Source: an uncultured Lachnospiraceae bacterium
GTDB taxonomy: Bacteria; Bacillota; Clostridia; Lachnospirales; Lachnospiraceae
DNA length: 64,000 bases
NCBI GenBank assembly: GCA_910577645.1
Contig: CAJTOL010000011.1
Coordinates: forward strand, 1 to 64,000
Reading direction: 5' to 3'
Shown here: positions 43,041-51,940 of the stretch, in pieces
Numbering within the stretch: position 1 is the first letter of the stretch
How the letters are laid out: each line of letters opens with the position of its first letter
The notes under the pieces: model-generated
The model's input: the letters and a program-made list of their open reading frames with translations, nothing else
What the model was told of the DNA's origin: nothing
Databases searched by the model: none
Translations under genes and position numbers: made by a program

Positions 43041-45239
43041 ATGAACAACAGCAAAACGAAAGGTCTGCTGGGCTTAATCCTGGCCATTGCAGCAGTTGTG
43101 GTATTTGGCTTTATGGGATATCAGACCATGGGCGATATCAAACTGGGACTGGATCTGGACGGAGGCGTCAGTATCACCTATCAGACCGTTAAAGAAAACC
43201 CTACTTCAGAAGAAATGTCCGATACCATCTATAAACTTCAGCAGCGTGTACAAAATTACAGCAATGAAGCGGAAGTTTATCAGGAAGGCGGCAATCGGAT
43301 TAACATCGATATTCCGGGCGTATCGGATGCAAACGCGATCTTAGAAGAGCTTGGCAAGCCCGGCTCCCTGATTTTCTGCGATGAGACCGGCAAGACAGTT
43401 TTAGACGGAACCAAGGTTACTTCCGCTAAGGCAGGTATGTATAAAGACGAAACCACCGGCCTGGACAAATTTGTAGTTTCTTTGACCTTTAACGAGGAGG
43501 GAGCCAGCGCTTTCGCAGAGGCAACCAGGGCCAATATCGGCAAACAGATTTTTATTATCTATGACAATGCCGTGGTTTCCGACCCTGTGGTGCAGGCCGA
43601 GATCACTCAGGGTTCCTGTGAGATTACTGGTTTAGGATCTTTTGAGGTGGCGGAGAATCTGGCTTCCACCATCCGTATCGGTTCTCTTTCCCTGGAGCTG
43701 GAAGAGCTGCGTTCCAACGTAGTTGGAGCGAAGCTGGGTGAGACAGCTATTTCCACCAGTTTAAAGGCCGGCGCAATCGGCTTTGCAATTGTGGCGGTAT
43801 TTATGATTGGAGTATATCTGATTCCCGGTGTGGCTGCCGTTATCGCTCTGTGCCTGTACGTAGGCCTGATCCTGATTCTGCTGTCCGCATTTGAGATTAC
43901 CCTGACCCTGCCCGGTGTGGCCGGTATTATTCTGTCCATCGGTATGGCGGTAGATGCCAACGTGATTATCTTTACCCGCATTAAAGAGGAAATTGCAGTT
44001 GGAAAAACGGTAAAGTCTGCCATTAAAACCGGCTTCCAGAAGGCTTTGTCCGCCATTGTAGACGGCAACATTACTACGCTGATTGCAGCTCTGGTGCTGT
44101 TCTGGAGAGGCTCCGGCACTGTGAGAGGCTTTGCCTCCACTCTGGCTCTTGGTATTATACTTTCCATGTTTACGGCTCTGTTTGTAACCAGGTTTGTTCT
44201 CCGGGCTCTGTACTATTTAGGTTTCGATAATGCAAAAATGTACGGGCTTAAGAAGGAAAAAGCGCCTATTAATTTCCTGGGTAAGAGAAATATCTGCTTT
44301 ATTATTTCTTTAGCTGTGATTGCAGCCGGATTTGTTGGGATGGGAATGAACAAAGCCAGCATTGGGGATATGTTCAATTACAGCCTGGATTTTAAAGGCG
44401 GAACTTCTACCAACGTTACCTTTAATGAGGACATGACTCTGGAGAGGATTTCCACAGATGTGGTTCCTGTGGTAGAGAGCATTACAAAAGATGCAAGTAC
44501 CCAGACCCAGAAGGTGGCAGGCACCAATGAGGTTATCATCAAGACCCGGGCGCTGTCTGTAGACGAGCGTCAGGCATTAAACGATGCTCTCGCCGAGAAG
44601 TTTGGCGTAGAAAAAGAGAAGATTACTGCAGAGAGTATTTCCGGTGCAGTCAGCGACGAGATGAAGAAGGACGCAGTTGTGGCAACTGCCATTGCAACCG
44701 TTTGTATGCTTGTCTATATCTGGTTCCGGTTTAAGAATATCCGCTTTGCCGCCAGCGCTGTATTGGCCCTCGTTCACGATGTTCTGGTGGTGATAACCTG
44801 TTATGCACTGGCAAAGTGGTCGGTAGGTTCTACTTTTATCGCCTGCATGCTTACTATTGTAGGTTACTCCATTAATGCCACCATCGTTATTTTTGACCGT
44901 ATCCGTGAAAACCTGGCTGTTCAGGGAAAACAATCTTTAACGGATCTGGTAAACAGCAGTATAACCCAGACCTTTACACGAAGCATCAACACCTCCCTGA
45001 CTACTTTTGTTATGGTATTTGTTCTTTACCTGATGGGAGTGTCCTCTATCCGTGAGTTTGCACTGCCTCTCATGGTGGGAATCGTCTGCGGTACCTATTC
45101 CTCCGTATGCATTACCGGCGCGCTGTGGTATGTAATGACCACCGGAAAGCAGAAGAAGGATCAGGAAGCTGCCTCCCTGGCCGCTGCAGAGAAAAAGGCT
45201 GCCAAGGAAGCAAAACGTTCTGGAAAGAAAGAGAATTAG
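43041..45239 (+). CDS. secDF: Protein translocase subunit SecDF (fused)
   Basis: One 732-residue chain holds both halves of SecD and SecF, which use proton flow to help pull proteins through SecYEG. The SecD half starts LGLDLDGGVSITYQTV and ends with GMAVDANVIIFTRIKEE and following membrane segments. The SecF half starts YSLDFKGGTSTNV near 450 and includes GYSINATIVIFDRIREN. About 12 membrane segments are seen. The C-terminus is Lys/Ala-rich. It is followed at once by tgt. Confidence 0.95.
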   Translation: MNNSKTKGLLGLILAIAAVVVFGFMGYQTMGDIKLGLDLDGGVSITYQTVKENPTSEEMSDTIYKLQQRVQNYSNEAEVYQEGGNRINIDIPGVSDANAILEELGKPGSLIFCDETGKTVLDGTKVTSAKAGMYKDETTGLDKFVVSLTFNEEGASAFAEATRANIGKQIFIIYDNAVVSDPVVQAEITQGSCEITGLGSFEVAENLASTIRIGSLSLELEELRSNVVGAKLGETAISTSLKAGAIGFAIVAVFMIGVYLIPGVAAVIALCLYVGLILILLSAFEITLTLPGVAGIILSIGMAVDANVIIFTRIKEEIAVGKTVKSAIKTGFQKALSAIVDGNITTLIAALVLFWRGSGTVRGFASTLALGIILSMFTALFVTRFVLRALYYLGFDNAKMYGLKKEKAPINFLGKRNICFIISLAVIAAGFVGMGMNKASIGDMFNYSLDFKGGTSTNVTFNEDMTLERISTDVVPVVESITKDASTQTQKVAGTNEVIIKTRALSVDERQALNDALAEKFGVEKEKITAESISGAVSDEMKKDAVVATAIATVCMLVYIWFRFKNIRFAASAVLALVHDVLVVITCYALAKWSVGSTFIACMLTIVGYSINATIVIFDRIRENLAVQGKQSLTDLVNSSITQTFTRSINTSLTTFVMVFVLYLMGVSSIREFALPLMVGIVCGTYSSVCITGALWYVMTTGKQKKDQEAASLAAAEKKAAKEAKRSGKKEN

Positions 45240-45242
45240 TGA

Positions 45243-46382
45243 ATGAAATATCGTTTAATTACAACGGAAGGACGGGCAAAGCGGGCAACTGTGGAGACTG
45301 TCCACGGAACCATACAAACCCCGGTGTTCATGAATGTGGGCACCGTGGGCGCCATTAAAGGCGCTGTGTCAACCAATGATTTGAAGGATATAGGAACCCA
45401 GGTGGAACTGTCCAATACCTACCATCTCCATGTCCGTACCGGCGATAAGCTGATCAGGGAGATGGGGGGCCTTCACAGGTTTATGAACTGGGATCGGCCG
45501 ATTTTAACCGACTCCGGCGGATTTCAGGTATTTTCCCTGACTGATTTAAGAAAGATTAAGGAAGAAGGCGTTTACTTTCATTCCCACATTGACGGCCGCA
45601 AAATTTTTATGGGGCCGGAGGAAAGTATGCAGATCCAGTCCAATTTAGGCTCCACCATCGCCATGGCATTTGATGAATGTCCTCCCAGCCGGGCGGATCG
45701 GAAGTATATCGAAAACAGCGTGGCCCGCACCACCAGATGGCTGGCAAGATGCAAGGCAGAGATGGAAAGGCTTAATTCTCTGCCGGATACGGTTAACAGG
45801 GAGCAGCTTCTGTTTGCAATTAATCAGGGCGGCATTTTGGATGATGTGCGGATTGCCCATGCCAAAGAGATTGGGGCTATGAATCTGGACGGTTACGCCA
45901 TCGGCGGCCTGGCAGTAGGCGAGAGCCATGAGGAAATGTATCACGTACTGGATGTGACGGTTCCCTGCCTGCCTCAGGACAAGCCTACTTACCTGATGGG
46001 AGTGGGAACGCCGGCCAACATTTTGGAGGCAGTGGACAGGGGCGTGGATTTCTTTGACTGTGTATATCCATCCAGAAACGGACGCCATGGCCATGTTTAT
46101 ACGAACCACGGAAAGCTGAATTTGTTTAATTCCCAGTATGAGAGGGATTCCCGGCCTATAGAAGAGGGCTGCGGATGCCCGGCCTGCCGAGGCGGTTACA
46201 GCCGGGCATATATCCGGCACCTGTTAAAAGCAAAAGAGATGTTGGGAATGCGTTTCTGTGTATTGCATAATCTCTATTTTTATAATACAATGATGAGTGA
46301 GATTCGCGACGCCATCGAAGAACACCGTTACGCAGAGTATAAGGCAGAAAAGCTTGCCGGCGTAACCGGTTCACGACAATAA
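45243..46382 (+). CDS. tgt: Queuine tRNA-ribosyltransferase
   Basis: Tgt exchanges the wobble guanine of tRNAs with GUN anticodons for a queuine precursor. Visible features are the TDSGGFQVFSL active-site block, CVYPSRNGRHGH, and the zinc site CGCPACRGG with His in VLHNLYFY. The length of 379 is usual. secDF, tgt and yajC are neighbours in many bacteria. Confidence 0.95.
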   Translation: MKYRLITTEGRAKRATVETVHGTIQTPVFMNVGTVGAIKGAVSTNDLKDIGTQVELSNTYHLHVRTGDKLIREMGGLHRFMNWDRPILTDSGGFQVFSLTDLRKIKEEGVYFHSHIDGRKIFMGPEESMQIQSNLGSTIAMAFDECPPSRADRKYIENSVARTTRWLARCKAEMERLNSLPDTVNREQLLFAINQGGILDDVRIAHAKEIGAMNLDGYAIGGLAVGESHEEMYHVLDVTVPCLPQDKPTYLMGVGTPANILEAVDRGVDFFDCVYPSRNGRHGHVYTNHGKLNLFNSQYERDSRPIEEGCGCPACRGGYSRAYIRHLLKAKEMLGMRFCVLHNLYFYNTMMSEIRDAIEEHRYAEYKAEKLAGVTGSRQ

Positions 46383-46438
46383 AGGGGAGTATATAGGCGA
46401 GGCGGAAGCTCCCCCAAATAAAAGAGAAAACCCGGAAG

Positions 46439-46527
46439 GTATCCCTCTGTGCCCGGAAAGCAGGGCGAGAGAGGAAAAACCTGTGGGTATCCCTGTATGT
46501 AAAAAGCAGGGCAAGAAAGGAGAAAAC
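46439..46527 (+). repeat. Imperfect tandem repeat in the tgt-yajC gap
   Basis: Two copies of about 42 bases (46439-46481 and 46486-46527), each GGTATCCCT...AAAGCAGGGC..GAAAGG-like, with a small CCCT/AGGG stem. The second copy supplies the AAAGGAG ribosome binding site of yajC. Confidence 0.55.
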
Positions 46528-46532
46528 GAAGA

Positions 46533-46823
46533 ATGGTTGCAACAGGCACTATGGGAATTGGCTTCTGGATCGTTTATCTGGCAGCAATTTTCGGACTGAT
46601 GTATTTTATTGCCATCAGACCCCAAAAAAAGGAAAAGAAGAAAATGCAGGAATTAATGGCCAGTATTGCGGTAGGCGATACGGTTCTGACTTCCAGCGGT
46701 TTTTACGGCGTGATCATTGATATGACCGATGACACGGTTATTGTAGAGTTTGGCAGCAACAAGAATTGCCGGATTCCCATGCAGAAGCAGGCGATTGTAC
46801 AGGTGGAGAAGCCGGAGGCATAA
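46533..46823 (+). CDS. yajC: Preprotein translocase subunit YajC
   Basis: The 96-residue protein has one membrane segment (about 8-28), then the family signature MYFIAIRPQKKEKKKMQEL and GDTVLTSSGFYGVI. YajC associates with SecDF, encoded two genes upstream. Confidence 0.92.
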   Translation: MVATGTMGIGFWIVYLAAIFGLMYFIAIRPQKKEKKKMQELMASIAVGDTVLTSSGFYGVIIDMTDDTVIVEFGSNKNCRIPMQKQAIVQVEKPEA

Positions 46824-46835
46824 TCAGAGGGGTCT

Positions 46836-47555
46836 TTGACACAGGATTCAATGAAAGAATTTTCAACTATTAAAAATAAACTGTTGGCAGAGCAGATAGA
46901 AGAGCAGCTTTACCGTTATATTATTGACACTCCTTTTGAGATCGGAGCTAAGCTGCCTAATGAGTTTGAATTAGGGGAAAAATTCGGGGTAGGGCGCAGT
47001 ACCATCCGGGAAGCCGTAAAGCTTCTGATTTCTAAGGGCGTGCTGGAGGTACGCAGGGGATCCGGCACTTATGTGATCAACACTACCCCGGCGGATATGG
47101 ATCCTCTGGGGCTTCAGAGATTGGGAGACAGGATGAGCCTGGCCATGGATCTGGTGGATGTGCGGTTGCTTCTGGAGCCTGGCATTGCAGAAATGGCAGC
47201 CAGAAATGCTACCGGGAAGGATATAGAAGAGCTGGAGCGCCTGTGCAGCCTGGTAGAGCAGAAAATGCGAAATGGGGAGGATTACGTCCAGGAGGATATT
47301 GCCTTTCATACCTGCGTGGCAAAATGCTCTCAGAACAAGGTGGTGGAGCAGCTGATTCCCATTATTGATACTGCGGTTATGGTGTTTGTCAATGTAACCC
47401 ATAAGATGCTGAAAGAAGAAACCCTTGCAACTCACCGGGCGGTGGTGGATTCCATCATAGATCGGGATCCTATCGGCGCCAGAACTGCCATGACCATGCA
47501 TATGACCTATAACCGGAATCTGATCCGAAAACTGTGGAAAGAGTCTCAAAAATAA
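46836..47555 (+). CDS. GntR-family regulator, FadR/FCD subfamily
   Basis: The winged helix-turn-helix (about 10-80) shows GAKLPNEFELGEKFGVGRST and VLEVRRGSGTYV. An all-helical FCD ligand domain (about 95-225) follows, with DIAFHTCVA and TLATHRAVVDSI, whose His residues commonly bind a metal and a carboxylate ligand. The start is TTG at 46836 with GAGGGG, or ATG at 46851. The sugar-acid genes just downstream suggest a hexuronate or aldonate effector. Confidence 0.85.
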   Translation: MTQDSMKEFSTIKNKLLAEQIEEQLYRYIIDTPFEIGAKLPNEFELGEKFGVGRSTIREAVKLLISKGVLEVRRGSGTYVINTTPADMDPLGLQRLGDRMSLAMDLVDVRLLLEPGIAEMAARNATGKDIEELERLCSLVEQKMRNGEDYVQEDIAFHTCVAKCSQNKVVEQLIPIIDTAVMVFVNVTHKMLKEETLATHRAVVDSIIDRDPIGARTAMTMHMTYNRNLIRKLWKESQK

Positions 47556-47575
47556 AAATATAATAGAATTGTATC

Positions 47576-47617
47576 AGGAATGTCGCAAAATGAAACCAGC
47601 GACATTCCTTTTTTTGT
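47576..47617 (+). terminator. Terminator after the GntR gene
   Basis: AGGAATGTCGC pairs perfectly with GCGACATTCCT and is followed by eight T. The loop keeps the AAAATGAAA of the composite repeat. Between here and the next promoter (47618-47835) nothing is supported. Confidence 0.9.
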
Positions 47618-47835
47618 TAGGCCAGGGGTCTGTTTTCGTTGTTAAGGCCAGGGAGCGGTTTTTATTATATAAAAACTCTTCGAAACATCAGACTAATTTG
47701 ACTGCAGATAGAGAGGAAAATGTAAAAATGGAATGATAGAGTGTCTGAAAACCTATATATCGACCTTAAAAATATACATTATGCACAAGAATAAGTATAT
47801 TAATATAGCAAAAAGTAGAAAAATAATCTGATGTC

Positions 47836-47885
47836 TTTACAAAAATCAATGTATATGCTAGTATAAATACATAAGACGTCATATG
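47836..47885 (+). promoter_or_regulatory. Promoter with GntR-type operator of the dehydratase-permease unit
   Basis: TTTACA (47836-47841) and TAGTAT (47859-47864) are 17 bases apart. At the predicted transcript start lies ATAAGACGTCATATG (47871-47885), a near-palindrome of the FadR-subfamily kind, placed for repression by the GntR regulator encoded upstream. Confidence 0.6.
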
Positions 47886-47927
47886 AAACGGATAAAATAT
47901 AACAAAAAGTGGAAAGAGGAGGAACTT

Positions 47928-49649
47928 ATGGAACTGAACAGCCAAAAAGTGAGGAAGCTGGCGCCGGAAAATGATCCCTTAAAGATCGGTATGGGATGGA
48001 CCGTAGAAGATTTGGAGAAGCCTCAGATTCTGGTGGAAAGTACTTTTGGAGACAGTCATCCGGGCAGCGCCCACTTAAATATCTTTGTGGAAGAGGCGAT
48101 GAGAGGCATTACGGAAGCAGGAGGTAAGGGGGCCCGGTATTACACTACGGATATCTGTGACGGTATTGCACAGGGACATGACGGCATCAACTACTCCCTG
48201 GCTCACCGGGATATGATTGCCAACATGATTGAGATCCATGGAAGCTCTACCGGGTTTGACGGCGGCGTATTTATTGCCAGCTGCGATAAATCGGTACCGG
48301 CCTGTCTGATGGGGCTGGCAAGGCTGGATATGCCGTCCATTGTGATTACGGGAGGCGTTATGGATGCAGGCCCGGATTTGCTGACTTTAGAGCAGATTGG
48401 TATGTATTCCGCAATGTGCCAGAGAGGTGAGATTACGGAAGAGAAATTCACCTATTACAAACATCACGCATGTCCTTCCTGCGGCGCCTGCTCCTTTATG
48501 GGAACCGCTTCCACCATGCAGATTATGGCGGAAGCCCTGGGGCTGATGCTTCCCGGCTCTGCGCTGATGCCTGCCACCTGTGAGGACTTAAAGGATATGG
48601 CTTACAAAGCTGGCCGCCAGATTATGGAGCTGGCCAAAAAAGGATTAAAAGCCAGCGATATTGTAACCATGAAGTCTTTTGAGAACGCCATTATGGTCCA
48701 TGCGGCTATCTCCGGCTCCACTAACTCCCTGCTCCATATTCCGGCAATGGCCCATGAGCTGGGATTAGAGCTGGATTCGGATACCTTTGACAGGATGCAT
48801 CGGGGGGCTCATTACCTGCTGGATATCCGCCCTGCCGGTAAGTGGCCGGCACAGTTCTTCTATTATGCAGGCGGTGTGCCTGCGGTTATGGAAGAAATCA
48901 AGTCCATGCTCCATCTGGATGTGATGACGGTAACCGGAAAGACTCTGGGAGAAAACCTGGAGGATTTAAAGAAAAACGGCTTCTATGACAAGTGTGAAGG
49001 CTATTTAAAGAAATGGGGACTGAAGCGCACAGATGTTATCCGTTCCTTTGACGACCCAATCGGCACAGACGGCACAGTGGGCATCTTAAAGGGAAATCTG
49101 GCGCCGGAAGGTTCGGTAGTAAAACATTCTGCGGTTCCCAGGGAGATGTTCAAGGCGGTACTAAAGGCAAGGCCTTTTGACTGTGAAGAAGATGCCATTG
49201 CAGCGGTATTGTCCCACAAGATTCAGCCTGGCGATGCAGTGTTTATCCGCTACGAAGGCCCTAAGGGTTCCGGTATGCCGGAAATGTTCTACACCACTGA
49301 GGCTATTTCCTCTGATCCGGAGTTGGGAAAATCCATTGCGCTGATTACTGACGGAAGATTCTCCGGCGCGTCCAAAGGACCGGCTATTGGCCATGTATCC
49401 CCGGAGGCGGCAGAAGGCGGCCCCATCGCCCTGGTGGAGGAAGGCGACTTAATTAAGATTGATATACCGGAGAGGATCCTGGAAATAGTGGGAATCAACG
49501 GAAAAGAACTTCCCAAGGAAGAAATAGACAGGATTTTGGCAGAGCGTAAGAAAGCATGGCAGCCTAAGCCTGCCAAATACACAAAGGGTGTGTTAAAAAC
49601 ATATTCCCAACATGCAGTATCCCCCATGAAGGGCGGCTATATGGTATAA
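47928..49649 (+). CDS. IlvD/Edd-family dehydratase, probably acting on a sugar acid
   Basis: IlvD/Edd enzymes remove water from 2,3-dihydroxy acids using an iron-sulfur cluster. The cluster cysteines are in TDICDGIAQGHDG, ASCDKSVPACL and CPSCGACSFMGTASTM, with the C-terminal ITDGRFSGASKGPAIGHVSP. The ATG at 47928 has AGAGGAGG; an earlier ATG at 47883 does not. Pairing with a GntP permease and a GntR regulator, with no branched-chain amino-acid gene nearby, points to an aldonate or hexonate substrate. The exact substrate is unknown. Confidence 0.85.
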   Translation: MELNSQKVRKLAPENDPLKIGMGWTVEDLEKPQILVESTFGDSHPGSAHLNIFVEEAMRGITEAGGKGARYYTTDICDGIAQGHDGINYSLAHRDMIANMIEIHGSSTGFDGGVFIASCDKSVPACLMGLARLDMPSIVITGGVMDAGPDLLTLEQIGMYSAMCQRGEITEEKFTYYKHHACPSCGACSFMGTASTMQIMAEALGLMLPGSALMPATCEDLKDMAYKAGRQIMELAKKGLKASDIVTMKSFENAIMVHAAISGSTNSLLHIPAMAHELGLELDSDTFDRMHRGAHYLLDIRPAGKWPAQFFYYAGGVPAVMEEIKSMLHLDVMTVTGKTLGENLEDLKKNGFYDKCEGYLKKWGLKRTDVIRSFDDPIGTDGTVGILKGNLAPEGSVVKHSAVPREMFKAVLKARPFDCEEDAIAAVLSHKIQPGDAVFIRYEGPKGSGMPEMFYTTEAISSDPELGKSIALITDGRFSGASKGPAIGHVSPEAAEGGPIALVEEGDLIKIDIPERILEIVGINGKELPKEEIDRILAERKKAWQPKPAKYTKGVLKTYSQHAVSPMKGGYMV

Positions 49650-49685
49650 AGGTAAATGAGAAAATGATTTAGGAGGGTTTAGAAA

Positions 49686-51038
49686 ATGGATGCAGTAGCA
49701 TTGAATCCAACCAGACTGGTGATTGCGGCAATTGTAGGCCTTATCATCTTATTGGTATTGATTATTAAATTTAACATTCAGGCTATGATCGCTATCTTAA
49801 TCGGCGCGCTGGCCATCGGCCTTATGGCAGGTATGCCTTTTGAACAGATTGTAACGGCAGTAAATGACGGTATCGGAAACACATTAAAGGGCATTGCGCT
49901 TCTGGTAGGCCTAGGGTCTATGTTTGGCGCCATACTGGAAACGTCAGGCGGCGCCCAAAGCATTGCAGTTACCATGGTAAAGAAGTTCGGTGATGAAAAG
50001 GCGGCCTGGGCTTTGGGAATTACCGGCCTGGTAATCGCAATGCCGGTATTTTTTGACGCAGGCCTGATTATCCTGATTCCTCTTGCTTTTTCCCTGGCAA
50101 AAAGAACCAGACGTTCCTCTCTGTTTTATGTAATTCCCCTTCTGGCCGGTCTGGCAGTTGGCCACGCATTTATTCCGCCTACACCGGGGCCGGTGCTGGT
50201 GGCTACTATGTTAAATGTAGAACTTGGCTGGGTTATCCTGGTAGGTATTTTCTGCGGAACCGTTGCAATGATTGTAGCAGGACCGGTTTGGGGAGCTATC
50301 TGCGGTAAGAAATTTAATATTGCCATTCCGGAACACCTGGCAAACCAGGAGGACTTTGACGAGTCTAAGCTTCCTAAGTTTGGCACTATCGTAGGAATCA
50401 TCCTGATTCCCTTAGTACTGATTATTCTGGACTCCATTGCAGGGGTAGTGCCGGCAATGGCTTCCATTCAGCCTATCCTTGGCTTCCTTGGCGAGCCTTT
50501 TGTGGCGCTGTTAATCGCAACGGTGGTGGCAATGTTTATTTTAGGCTACAAGCACGGCTACACCAACAAGGAACTGGAAAATGTTATGACCAAGTCCCTG
50601 GAGCCTACAGGAATGATTCTGCTGGTAACCGCCAGCGGCGGCGTTCTGCGCTATATGCTTCAGTATTCCGGATTGGGTGATGTAATCGGAAATGCAGTAT
50701 CTTCTGCAGCGCTGCCTATGGTAGTGGTTGCTTTCGTAGTAGCGGCGCTGGTACGTATTTCGGTAGGATCTGCAACGGTTGCCATGACCATGGCGGCTGG
50801 CATTATTGCGGCAATGCCCGGAATCGCAGATTTTTCTCCCCTGTATCTGGCGTGCATTACTGCTGCTGTAGCAGGCGGATCCACTGTATGCTCCCACTTT
50901 AATGACTCAGGCTTCTGGCTGGTAAAGTCCCTGGTAGGAATGGATGAAAAGACCACTTTAAAGACCTGGACCATTATGGAAACCCTAGTTGGCGGCACCG
51001 GATTTTTAGTAGCGCTGATTATCTCTTTCTTTGCATAA
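49686..51038 (+). CDS. GntP-family (gluconate:H+ symporter type) permease
   Basis: The 450-residue protein has about 12-14 membrane segments and the GntP signature region IPPTPGPVLVATMLNVELGW, also GSATVAMTMAAGI and CSHFNDSGFWLVK. It should import gluconate or a related aldonate. It follows the dehydratase by 36 bases with GGAGGG before the ATG. Confidence 0.9.
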   Translation: MDAVALNPTRLVIAAIVGLIILLVLIIKFNIQAMIAILIGALAIGLMAGMPFEQIVTAVNDGIGNTLKGIALLVGLGSMFGAILETSGGAQSIAVTMVKKFGDEKAAWALGITGLVIAMPVFFDAGLIILIPLAFSLAKRTRRSSLFYVIPLLAGLAVGHAFIPPTPGPVLVATMLNVELGWVILVGIFCGTVAMIVAGPVWGAICGKKFNIAIPEHLANQEDFDESKLPKFGTIVGIILIPLVLIILDSIAGVVPAMASIQPILGFLGEPFVALLIATVVAMFILGYKHGYTNKELENVMTKSLEPTGMILLVTASGGVLRYMLQYSGLGDVIGNAVSSAALPMVVVAFVVAALVRISVGSATVAMTMAAGIIAAMPGIADFSPLYLACITAAVAGGSTVCSHFNDSGFWLVKSLVGMDEKTTLKTWTIMETLVGGTGFLVALIISFFA

Positions 51039-51048
51039 AACTTAAAAA

Positions 51049-51107
51049 GGGGCTTTCTATTAGCAGATGTTGGCGAGAGCCGGCGGACGGCGCTAATAGA
51101 AAGTCCC
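51049..51107. terminator. Hairpin repeat, inner-stem type, between convergent genes
   Basis: CTTTCTATTAGC (51053-51064) pairs perfectly with GCTAATAGAAAG (51092-51103), extended by GGG/CCC. This copy lacks the outer arms of the composite repeat. Confidence 0.7.
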
Positions 51108-51117
51108 TGGTTTTGTG

Positions 51118-51810
51118 CTATTTCCAGTATTTATCCATCTCGGCCTGAGCTTGAGATTCGGTTAAGGAAAACTTATCCATAAGCCGGTTTCGTGTACTGT
51201 CATAGCCCTGCCCCAGTTCATGGCAGGTTTCAACCAAAGCCTGAATTCCTTGGCTGATCCCCTGGCTGATTCCCTGGTTCATCCCTTTTTGCTCAATATA
51301 ATCCAACAAACTGCACGACATATCCCTCTCCCCTTTCTGTGAAAGGCTTTCGTAATAATTCATTACCGCCTCATATCTGGCATCTCCGGAAAATATCCGG
51401 AAAAATTCTAATAATTCCCTGACATGCAGGATTTTGCGTTTTCCCTCTGGGCCTTCGAAAAAATCTTTTTCTCTGTGAGTCCGTTTGGCGTGGAAATATT
51501 CTGCTACAATACGGAAGTCGGAGGTGAACTGCTCTCGTATTTCTTTTGGAAGAAAGGCTATTTCGATAAGGTTCATCCGGTAGTCCGGAACGAATTCCAA
51601 TATTTTCTGCCACTGAGGAGCCTGCTCTGCGAGGGCCTGGTGGACGGTTTTGGGCGCTTTCCATGGCCTGGTTCCAAAATACAGTACAAAAGAATTTTCC
51701 TGCAAAAGATGGTTTCCTGAGAAAACGGAATCGTTTTGCGCCAGACAGGCGCGGGAAACGGAAGAGCCATGCCTTAAAAGCAGACCGTGAATTCAGTATA
51801 ACAGAAGAGG
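51118..51810 (-). pseudogene. Truncated Rpn/YhgA-family nuclease (PD-(D/E)XK)
   Basis: The readable part (195 codons) is the C-terminal half of Rpn recombination-promoting nucleases: VLYFGTRPWKAPKTVHQAL, then FVPDYRMNLIEIA, and a short Gly/Ile/Ser/Gln repeat (GISQGISQG) before the end. The N-terminal catalytic region is absent. Upstream in frame only about 35 doubtful codons remain before a stop near 51807. Full proteins are about 300 residues. The gene is most likely dead. Confidence 0.7.
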
Positions 51811-51853
51811 GCAGGCTTTGCAATGAGGAGATAAGAATACTGTAAAAGGAAGT

Positions 51854-51893
51854 TTGTATACTAGTAGACAAGCTGGATGCCTTTAGGTATAAT
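51854..51893 (+). promoter_or_regulatory. uxuA promoter with palindromic operator
   Basis: TTGTATACTAGTAGACAA (51854-51871) is an 18-base palindrome with one mismatched pair. Its right end contains the -35 (TAGACA, 51865-51870), 17 bases before TATAAT (51888-51893). Repression by a GntR/UxuR-type protein is likely. Confidence 0.7.
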
Positions 51894-51940
51894 AATATAT
51901 GAAAAGTGCCGATTCATTATTATACTAGGAGGAAAATGAG

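Noticed and set aside
47928..49649. Calling this gene ilvD for branched-chain amino-acid synthesis
   Set aside because: It is paired with a GntP permease and GntR regulator, no other ilv or leu gene is present, and a second family member lies in a catabolic operon.
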